From: Alectoria sarmentosa
Lineage: Eukaryota; Ascomycota; Lecanoromycetes; Lecanorales; Parmeliaceae
DNA: 15,538 nt
Direction of reading: 5' to 3'
Assembly (NCBI GenBank): GCA_009733775.1
Contig: WOGZ01000551.1
Location: forward strand, 1-15,538
Shown: positions 9,361 to 15,538 of the stretch, in pieces
Numbering within the stretch: position 1 is the first letter of the stretch
Layout of the letters: every line of letters starts with the position of its first letter
Notes under the pieces: generated by a model
Told to the model about the DNA's origin: nothing
Databases searched by the model: none
Seen by the model: the letters and a program-made list of their open reading frames with translations, nothing else
Program-made: the position numbers and the translations under genes

Positions 9361-10941
9361 ATATAACACGTTAAAAAAAAGAAAATGCTATCACAATTAC
9401 ATTTACCCTATTCGAAATTGCATATCTTTTAACAAAAAATCAAAATCTTTCTCACATTAAACGTACTTCTATAATATTAAAATTTCAAAAATCTTTTTAC
9501 GAATATATTTATCATTATATCTATTCGAAATCCTTCATTAAAATCAATCTCTTTATTAAATCATTAATTTATTACAATCATGATATTTTATAAATCACGA
9601 CTCGCTATTTTTATATTCTCTTTCATTTTATAATTATATATTTTATTCACATTATAACTTAAAAACCTCGTTACAATCGAATTCATTTATAAATATTTAA
9701 ATTTTATTCGATATATTCGATGCTCACTAAAATTCAACGAATAAAAATCATATAATAATATTATCAAAAAACATTTTAATCGCTCGTCTCAATGCATAAT
9801 TATATCGACTTAAACATTAATTAAAGACCTTAAATCACTCATTAAAATACTCGAATAAATGTTTCAAAAAATCAATCATATTAAAGCATCAAAAATTTCA
9901 AAAAATTTCTACATTAAAGAATATCGATTTCTTTAATTCATTTTTATAATATAACTTTTCAAAACTTCGCTTATATCATAATGTGAACGTTTTCATAAAT
10001 TAAGTTTTATATAATTAATATCGCGATACAAATATTATATAATTATTTTCAAAATGTTTACGCGATGCAATATATATATAATATTAAAGTAATTAAAAAA
10101 TCTTAAAAAACGTCGATTTCGTCAAATATATAAAAGCATTAATAATTAAATTCAAAAAAAATCGTTTATTTAATTATCTTCGAAATCAAATACTTCGCAA
10201 ATCACTTTATAACAATCTCATTAACAAAAATATCACAAATGCATCATTTATTCAATCTCATTTTCATCGATCAATCGATTATTAAATCATAATTAAATAA
10301 TCATTTACGATAAATCCTTTTGCAATCATTGTGATGAAATATTCAATTTCAAAAATAAACTTCATAATTATATTCGAAGTCACGAATATCAAAAACTTCT
10401 CTTTAATAAAAGCGATATCGTTATCAAAATTACCTTATTTAAACTTTTTATTTTTAAGAAAAACGTTATAAACGATATAAACATCGCTATTAAAAAAAGA
10501 AGATATCATATTACAATAACATCTACCTTCGTTACAAAGAACATAACGTCTCACAAATTTAATTTGTCAACGCTCACTCACGTTGAAAACACTTTTTTAA
10601 AAACATTAATTATTTTATAAACAACTCCGCCTTTTACATATCGAGCTATTTTATCATTTTCATTTATTTATCAAATAACAAAAATGCGCTACACATCTTT
10701 CAAATTAACGCATTTTAAATTTATAATCACACGTATCATAAGGGTGCTTTTTATTATATTTATGCAAAACCTTTATAAAAAGTTTTATAACAAAAAAAAA
10801 CGAGTCATTTCCGCATCAAATAAGATTTTTAATTTCTTAATTAATTATAATATAACATTCGATTATAAAAAATATCGTTTCGAATATTTAAATTCGATTA
10901 TTAAGATCTTATATTTCGTTATTACGAAATCAAATGCTTAA
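9361..10941 (+). pseudogene. G2 second frame: long degenerate ORF with one C2H2 zinc finger
   Basis: The frame of the stop-free stretch 10684-10941 (MRYTSFKLTHFKF at its start) can be followed back without indel to about 9361, interrupted only by TAA/TGA/TAG as expected from Trp or Gln codons. At 10321-10383 it reads CNHCDEIFNFKNKLHNYIRSH. This fits C-x2-C-x3-F-x5-L-x2-H-x3-H if the Tyr at 10369-10371 was His, a single C-to-T change. Further on it reads TTPPFTYRAIL and QNLYKKFYNKKKR. Pro-rich and K-K-F segments next to a C2H2 finger occur in ascomycete repeat-encoded proteins, but I cannot name a family with confidence. The finger could bind DNA or RNA. The frame runs on into module copy 2. 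Confidence 0.45.
10321..10383 (+). other. C2H2 zinc-finger motif in the G2 second frame
   Basis: Two Cys (10321-10323 and 10330-10332), the structural Phe and Leu, and the final His (10381-10383) are present with classical spacing. The first His ligand is Tyr (TAT), or is taken by the displaced His at 10363-10365. That so many fixed positions agree by chance in this composition is unlikely. Confidence 0.55.
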
Positions 10942-11415
10942 ACATCTATCACGCAATCACTTAATCATATAAAACTTATTAAACATAACACTTTTATTAA
11001 TATATATATAAATGATATTCGAAAATATATCATATCGTCAATTAATCTCGCTATCGTCGTTAAAACATTTACGCGATATTATATATATAATATTCCTGCG
11101 AAGAAAAATATAAGTTTTTCAATAAAATATATACGATATTCAAATAAAATTTAATTTCTGCGACTCGAAATCACTCGAATTAATTAAATTATATCATTTC
11201 ATAAATTTCTCATGATTGTAATATTAGATTTCAAATGATTATTGTTTATTAAAACATCAAATTGCATTTTTGATCATCATTTGCTCATTTCTTCATCAAA
11301 TGTCTTTAAAATTAAAATCTTATAACATTATAATATCGAACTCGCGACGAGATTATCAACGAGCGTTATAAATATAATATCGATATCATCGTCGCCGTCG
11401 AAAAAAAACGTTATT
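10888..11415 (+). repeat. G2 internal module, copy 2
   Basis: Counterpart of 8700-9230. Conserved peptides in the frame parallel to 8661 include NDI-x-KYI, KYIRYSNKI and RLE. Protein homology may begin earlier, where RFE...FVI-x-K is shared by the two copies (8685-8745 and 10879-10930). It ends about 150 bp before the right LTR. Confidence 0.7.
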
Positions 11416-11568
11416 GAAAAACATTAAAAGACTTTATTTTTATTAATTTTTCAATATATATAACGAGCGTTTTTTATAACATCATATCATAATAATAACA
11501 TTAATAATAATAAAAATTTACATCGACTTATAACGATAAGGGTTATCGTTATTTAAAAAGAAAAATAA
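11416..11568 (+). other. G2 3' untranslated region with hairpin and polypurine tract
   Basis: An 8-bp perfect stem AACGATAA/TTATCGTT with loop GGG lies at 11532-11550. The purine run AAAAAGAAAAA at 11555-11565 plus TAA abuts the LTR and is the likely polypurine tract that primes plus-strand DNA synthesis. It fixes the element's orientation as plus. Confidence 0.65.
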
Positions 11569-11750
11569 TGTTATGAGCGTATTTTACTCAATTTTATTAT
11601 TTACTTAATTTTATCGAATTTATCGATTTTAATGTGATCTTACGACTTACATATAAGCCTTTCTTTTTTTTTATATAATCTTTTCTTTTTAAACTTATTA
11701 TCCTCGTTATATACACTCATATAATCTTAGATTTTATATTAATTTTAACA
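11569..11750 (+). repeat. 3' LTR of element G2
   Basis: 182 bp, starting TGTTATGAGCGTAT and ending AATTTTAACA. It pairs with 6199-6379. The ATTAT duplication follows immediately. Confidence 0.92.
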
Positions 11751-11755
11751 ATTAT
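11751..11755. repeat. Target-site duplication ATTAT, right copy, of element G2
   Basis: Matches 6194-6198. Confidence 0.9.
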
Positions 11756-11931
11756 TAACGAGATAAATCGCTATCTTAATGCGAATTATTCGAATTTTAA
11801 TTATCGTAAATAACTTAATTCAAAAATACGATATTTTAATAGTTTTTATATTTTGATAAAGTCTTTATTAACACGATTTTTTAAATTCGTTAATTAATAT
11901 AAATAAAGTGAGTGAGATGATTTAATTATAA
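11756..11931 (-). other. G1 leader, LTR-proximal part with primer-binding-site candidate
   Basis: It lies between the G1 5' LTR and the G2 insertion. On the minus strand it begins TTATAATTAAAT, like the bases after the G2 5' LTR. With 6193 and below it forms one continuous leader once G2 is removed. No coding potential is seen. Confidence 0.65.
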
Positions 11932-12135
11932 TGTTAAAATTAATATAAAGTTATATTATATAAATATATTAAATAAGATAATTAAGTGAAGAAAAAATAT
12001 ATACATAAAAAAAAGACATTTATATAAAAATAAATGTTTTTATTAAGTCACGCTAAGTTTAATCGAGTAATGTTAAAGAAATATGATGTTAAAAAAAAGT
12101 TAACTTTATTAAGAATATAAAATACGCTCGTAATA
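11932..12135 (-). repeat. 5' LTR of G1
   Basis: 204 bp. On the plus strand it starts TGTTAAAATTAATATAAAG and ends ACGCTCGTAATA; the last five bases are TAACA with one C-to-T change. It is nearly the same length and sequence as 12140-12343, with transitions prevailing. No polypurine tract borders it on the upstream side, and the leader follows downstream, so it acts as a 5' LTR. It includes the hairpin at 12012-12041 and an altered form of the shared box at 12051-12067. Confidence 0.85.
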
Positions 12136-12139
12136 ATGA

Positions 12140-12343
12140 TGTTAAAATTAATATAAAGTTATGTTATATAAATATATTAAATAAAACAATTAAGTAAAAA
12201 GAAAATATGTATATAAAAAAAAGACATTTATATAAAAATAAATGTCTTTATTAAGACACGCTAAGCTCAATCGAATAATGTTAAAAAAATGTGATGTTAA
12301 AGAAAAATCAATTTTATTAAAAATATAAAATACGCTTATAACA
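12140..12343 (-). repeat. 3' LTR of G0
   Basis: 204 bp with TGTTA...TAACA ends. On the minus strand a polypurine tract (12344-12358) directly precedes it, as expected for a 3' LTR. It holds a perfect 12-bp hairpin (12220-12231 with 12238-12249) and the 17-bp box (12259-12275) shared with the element T LTR. Confidence 0.87.
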
Positions 12344-12358
12344 TTATTCTCTTTTTTT
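12344..12358 (-). promoter_or_regulatory. Polypurine tract of G0
   Basis: The minus strand reads AAAAAAAGAGAATAA directly before TGTTATAAGCG. The plus-strand equivalent in G2 also ends in TAA before TGTTA. Confidence 0.6.
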
Positions 12359-13117
12359 AAAAAGCGATGTTTCAACGTTATAAAAATCAAAGAAATATGT
12401 TTATAACTTATTTTATATTTTCAAAATATTTAATTAATAATTATTTTTAATTAAAAAAAGTTAACGATAATAACGATAATAATATATTATAAAAAATTCG
12501 TTAATAACATCGTCGATATTATAATATTTTATCGTTTTAAACGTTTAAAAATAACGTAATTTAATGAAAAATTAACGTTATAATCATCGTCGAAGCATTT
12601 AAATATTTAATATTATTTAATATTTCATATTTTGAGCGAGAAAAAAAAATCGCAAAAATTAAACGATATAATTAAATAAAATCTTTTAAATCGAATCGAG
12701 TCGCAAACGTTAAATTTTATTTAAAGTTTATATATATTTTAATAATGTTTTAAATAATCTTTTTTTATAAGTTATTATATATATAATATTAAATAAAATT
12801 AATAATAACGATAGCGAGATCTTAAAACGACGTTAAAGAATTTCGAAAAATGTTTATAATGTGAATAACGAGGGTCGCGTGTTCGTTTGAATCTTGAATC
12901 AACACATTATCATTATCGACATCGATCGATTTTGTTATTTAAAAAAATAACGTGAAGACGCACGCATAATAATCGAAAATTGCATACAATCGTTATCGTT
13001 CGTTATAACAACAACGATTGTGAAAAAGGAAAAAAAAAGAGAAAAAATAAATGATAAAATCTTTTTATAAATCAATCGTTAATTTAATCGAATAATGTTT
13101 AATCTTTTTATCTTAAC
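12359..13117 (-). other. G0 3' untranslated region
   Basis: About 760 bp between the chromodomain and the 3' LTR without a recognisable frame. The part 12840-13030 is less AT-rich. It holds a tRNA-like motif GGGTCGCGTGTTCG with GAATC nearby (12872-12893) and a 9-bp hairpin (12986-12994 with 13013-13021). A short decayed insertion, for example a tRNA-derived SINE, is possible but unproven. Confidence 0.5.
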
Positions 13118-13463
13118 TTATTTGAATATTTTTTATAAAAGTCTTTCATTACGTTTTTTGCATTATCGAATTCATTTTCGTTAATGTTATATTAATTGAA
13201 ATCTTTATCGACGTTTTCTCATTTAATTTTATATTTAAAACGATTTCATAATCTTTTTGAATTTATTATATTTTTAATAATTTATTTCTTTTAATCTTTA
13301 ACGATAATAATTTTAAAAGAAAATTCTTTTGATTAAATAATAAATTGATAACGATAAGAGTTAAAAATTTAGAATAAAAAATGTTATAAATTTTTATAAT
13401 CTTAAATAGTTTTAATTTATAGAAACAATTAATAATAAATATAATTTTAAATGAATCGAACAT
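13118..13463 (-). pseudogene. G0 integrase C-terminal block and chromodomain (decayed)
   Basis: The stop-free part 13266-13463 reads DSFKIIFIINCFYKLKLFKI followed by IKIYNIFYSKFL and NLLFNQKN. This matches the gypsy integrase pattern G-P-F-x-I, Y-x-L-x-L-P, K-I-H-x-V-F-H-x-S-L-L, then a P-L-P-G-Q segment. After a frame change, 13118-13262 reads RFKYKIK-stop-ENVDKDFN-stop-Y, then NEFDNAKNVMKDFYKKYSNK. This follows the chromodomain pattern Y-x-V-K-W...W-Y...N-A-x-x-x-x-x-F-H-x-x-Y-P. Both stops fall exactly where the chromodomain has Trp (TGG to TGA/TAA). In living chromoviruses this domain binds methylated histone H3 and steers insertion into heterochromatin. Confidence 0.85.
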
Positions 13464-14330
13464 TTCATCGTTTAATTTCTTAAAAAATTTATTTATAACG
13501 ATGTTTTTATTATTAAAAAGACGAAATCGTCTTTTTTAAACGTTATATCTTTTTTATAATAATTAATTTATTCGATTATCGTAAATTGTGTTTTATTTAA
13601 GTTATCGCGTATATAAATGAAAACGTTTTATATATAATCGATAATATTTTTTACTTTTATAAGATTAAGACGTTTTTGAATAATAATATAATTAATAATA
13701 TTAAAATTAAAGCTTATATAAATATAAAAACCTTTATTTATATAAAAAGCGACACATTTATAAAAATTAAAACATTATTATTCTTCGCAAATTAAATTAT
13801 AAATATTTATTTAATTTAATCGTTTTGTATATAATTATAATAAGTACGTAAATAACGTTTTAAATTTTAAATATTTCGTTTCATTTATTTATTTATTTTA
13901 AAGTAAAAGATTATAAATAATTTAATTTAAATATCGAGTTTTTTATAAAAGATTTTTATATTATAATAACAAATTGTAAATTTCGATCGAACATTATTAA
14001 TGTTAATAATTCGTATATACGAAAAACTTTTTTAATAAGCATTTCAATAATGTTTTCAATAAATATGTTATTATCTTTCGTTATATATAATATATAATAA
14101 CGCTTTTTAATTAAACGATTTATTATAATTTATATAACGTTATAATCTTTTAATAATAATAAATCGACGATAAAGTTTATAAAAATGTTTTATTAACGTT
14201 TTTGTGAAATTGAAAATAATTATAATAAATCATGTTTACGATGTTTGAAAGTTTTGATTTTTTTATAAATATAATAATTATTAACATATGTGACGATTAT
14301 TATCTTTATATTTTTTTTAATAATATTTTC
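13464..14330 (-). pseudogene. G0 integrase: zinc-binding end and DDE catalytic core (decayed)
   Basis: The zinc-binding segment at 14253-14288 reads YVNNYYIYKKIK. The family has C-x2-C here, and both Cys are Tyr (14274-14276 and 14265-14267). The core follows: INFIVDLLLLKDYNVI, then IIINRLIKKRYYI, LIKKVFRIYELLTLIMFDRN and NLQFVIII. The first catalytic Asp of M-D-F is Asn (14175-14177). The second Asp in S-D-R-G is kept (13986-13988). The Glu of G-Q-T-E is kept (13875-13877), about 36 residues further on. Later NLRRIIMF and CRFLYK fit the A-x-N-A...S-P-F segment of gypsy integrases. The core stays in one frame, with only stops from altered Trp or Gln codons. The enzyme inserted element DNA with 5-bp duplications, the length seen for G2 and T. 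Confidence 0.9.
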
Positions 14331-14601
14331 ATTTGAATAATATATATATATAAGCGATTTTTGAATAATTATATATAAATTAATCGTGTATTTTTTGAAT
14401 AATAGTTATATATATAAATTTAAATATTTATAAATCATTTTTGTGATAAAGAATATCGTTTATAATAACGTATTTATTAAATATAATATTTCTCAACTTC
14501 TTTTTATCATTAATAATTGTCTCGCGTATTTCATTATATTTATTATTGATCTTATTCGTTTCGAATACTTTATAATAAAAAAAATCATTAATAACATTAA
14601 T
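14331..14601 (-). pseudogene. G0 pre-integrase linker
   Basis: 14502-14601 is homologous to positions 1-101 in G1. On the minus strand the G1 copy reads NNFLYYKMFE, like the N-N-L-L-Y-Y segment that precedes the integrase zinc finger in gypsy pol. TA-repeat tracts occur at 14339-14352 and 14407-14415. The open plus-strand stretch at 14443-14628 is only the complement of this region. Confidence 0.55.
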
Positions 14602-15018
14602 TTCGAACTCGATATTATCGAAATTTAAATAATTTAATATAAAAATAATCTAATATTGTTGTTTAAATCGTTTATTTATAAAATCGATAAATTTATATTC
14701 AATCATTCGAATAAGAATATCAATTTTGAGATTTTATAATTTCGAACTCGATATTATCGAAATTTAAATAATTTAATATAAAAATAATCTAATATTGTTG
14801 TTTAAATCGTTTATTTATAAAATCGATAAATTTATATTCAATCATTCGAATAAGAATATCAATTTTGAGATTTTATAATTTCGAACTCGATATTATCGAA
14901 ATTTAAATAATTTAATATAAAAATAATCTAATATTGTTGTTTAAATCGTTTATTTATAAAATCGATAAATTTATATTCAATCATTCGAATAAGAATATCA
15001 ATTTTGAGATTTTATAAT
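14602..15018 (-). repeat. Three identical tandem 139-bp units in the RNase H-integrase linker of G0
   Basis: Units begin with TTCGAACTCG at 14602, 14741 and 14880. I compared all three base by base and found no difference. G1 has a single unit at 102-240. The period is not a multiple of three, so the triplication destroys the pol frame. Confidence 0.95.
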
Positions 15019-15538
15019 TTCGAACGATAAATGATTTTAATGTTATATTTGAATAACATATCGAGATATTTAATTTAACGACGATTCAAATCACATTTTT
15101 TAATAAAAGATATAAGATTTTTATAATTCGTAAATATTTTAATCGAAATATTGATACATTTTAATTTAAATCGTTAATATTTTAAATATTAAATAATAAC
15201 GAATAATTTTTTATCGTAAATTTAATAATTATATTCGATCGAAATTAGATTTTTGTTATAAAAGATTATTAAATATAATATTTTTTTATTATTATATTAT
15301 AATAATACTTTTTTATTAAAATAATCGAAAAAATTCGATTTTAAAATTATTTTTTTAAATTTATCGAAATGTCGCAAAGTAAAAACTTATATAACGTTAA
15401 TTTTTAATTAAATAAAGACTTTTTAATAAACGAGTGATTATTCGTAAATAACATCTTTTTTTATAAAACGAATTATCGATTTAATTATTTTCGAGAAATC
15501 TTTTATAAATCTTTTATAAAAATTATAAAAGTCGATAA
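15019..15538 (-). pseudogene. G0 pol: RNase H and end of the RT connection region (decayed, cut by window end)
   Basis: It aligns to 241-763 along its length, with differences that are nearly all transitions; for example AAAATTCGAT at the first catalytic Asp and GAATAATTTTTTATCG at the D-K-E-L-L site match the G1 copy. The motifs and lost catalytic residues are therefore as described for 1-793. G0 is more altered than G1 at many CpA sites (for instance TATATTCGATCG here against TGCATTCGATCG). The right edge cuts the RT connection region. Confidence 0.82.

Larger units (their letters stand above)
6199..11750 (+). mobile_element. G2: 5.55-kb LTR retrotransposon nested in the G1 leader, no pol recognised
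   Basis: LTRs of 181 and 182 bp with TGTTA...TAACA ends, perfect ATTAT duplications on both sides, and a polypurine tract before the right LTR define a complete element on the plus strand. The internal 5.19 kb hold a leader, a gag-like frame (7268-8640), a repeated module (8700-9230 and 10888-11415) and a long frame with a C2H2 finger. The plus strand is strongly C-rich and G-poor (16 C against 4 G in 6481-6540), with TpG almost absent and CpA retained. I searched by eye for the RT Y-x-D-D and integrase motifs that are easy to find in G0 and G1 and did not find them. The element may be non-autonomous, or its pol may be mutated beyond recognition. Confidence 0.88.
1..12135 (-). mobile_element. 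G1: Ty3/gypsy chromovirus copy, left-truncated by the window, split by two insertions
   Basis: The minus strand carries, in transcription order, a 5' LTR (11932-12135), leader (11756-11931, resuming at 6193), gag, protease-linker, reverse transcriptase and RNase H. The reading stops at position 1, in the linker before the integrase. The order gag-PR-RT-RH is that of Ty3/gypsy elements, and the closely related neighbour G0 supplies the integrase and chromodomain, so a chromovirus is the best assignment. Two plus-strand elements interrupt G1, each flanked by a perfect 5-bp target duplication (799-2638 and 6199-11750). Removing them and one duplication copy each makes the G1 parts contiguous. 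The 3' LTR lies left of the window. Confidence 0.85.
12140..15538 (-). mobile_element. G0: Ty3/gypsy chromovirus copy, right-truncated by the window
   Basis: The minus strand carries, from the right edge, RNase H, linker (with a 139-bp triplication), integrase zinc finger and core, integrase C-terminal block, chromodomain, a long 3' UTR, polypurine tract and 3' LTR. The RNase H end is the homologue of 1-780, with nearly all differences being transitions. A C-terminal chromodomain on the integrase defines the chromovirus clade of Ty3/gypsy. RT, gag and the 5' LTR should lie right of the window. Confidence 0.87.

Noticed and set aside
12190..12390. Minus-strand open stretch of 66 codons
   Set aside because: It lies across the G0 3' LTR and polypurine tract and has no protein similarity I recognise.
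13515..13536. Perfect 10-bp hairpin AAAAAGACGA/TCGTCTTTTT as a terminator or transposon end
   Set aside because: It lies inside the integrase reading region and has no partner or flanking duplication; probably chance in low-complexity DNA.
14443..14628. Plus-strand open stretch of 61 codons
   Set aside because: It is the complement of the G0 pol linker on the minus strand and includes part of the 139-bp array; no independent motif.
14602..15018. CRISPR-like or satellite array
   Set aside because: Three adjacent 139-bp units without spacers, derived from pol coding sequence.
1..15538. Tandem segmental duplication suggested by the match of 1-780 with 14502-15538
   Set aside because: Both ends are the RNase H/linker region of the same chromovirus family in two copies, so a duplication of the whole block is not needed.
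1..15538. Mitochondrial or low-GC bacterial origin because of the A+T content
   Set aside because: Transition-only repeat divergence, CpG retention, nested LTR elements and a chromodomain integrase fit nuclear fungal DNA instead.

Overview
This window is a heavily mutated, roughly 80% A+T block of nested retrotransposons. It most likely comes from an AT-rich, repeat-induced-point-mutation (RIP) isochore of a filamentous ascomycete. Three things point there. Repeat copies differ almost only by C/T and G/A transitions. TGG and CAA codons have become stops throughout otherwise collinear reading frames. CpG is kept while CpA and TpG are depleted. The decayed proteins are those of Ty3/gypsy chromoviruses. 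I see no host gene, tRNA, rRNA or CRISPR. The genus cannot be told from this sequence.

Layout. Two related chromovirus copies lie head to tail on the minus strand. G0 (12140 to the right edge) shows, in transcription order, RNase H, linker, integrase, chromodomain, 3' UTR, polypurine tract and 3' LTR. G1 (12135 to the left edge) shows 5' LTR, leader, gag with a zinc knuckle, protease-linker, reverse transcriptase and RNase H. Only 4 bp separate the G0 3' LTR from the G1 5' LTR.

G1 was later broken by two plus-strand LTR elements. G2 (6199-11750, LTRs 181/182 bp, target duplication ATTAT) sits in the G1 leader. It carries a gag-like frame and a second long degenerate frame with one C2H2 zinc finger, and I find no reverse transcriptase or integrase in it. 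T (799-2638, 1840 bp, LTRs 141 bp, target duplication TTAAT) sits inside the G1 reverse transcriptase. It holds a single gag-like frame and nothing else, the structure of a TR-GAG non-autonomous element.

How they relate. G0/G1 are the autonomous type, with a complete pol spread over two copies. T and G2 look pol-less and would have needed proteins in trans. All LTRs begin TGTTA and end TAACA (or its transition variant TAATA). The T LTR shares an exact 17-bp box with the G0/G1 LTR, and the G2 leader is homologous to the G1 leader. The right-hand (G0) copy of the RNase H-integrase linker also carries three identical tandem 139-bp units, an event that must postdate the point mutations. All genes here are dead: catalytic residues are replaced and stops are frequent.
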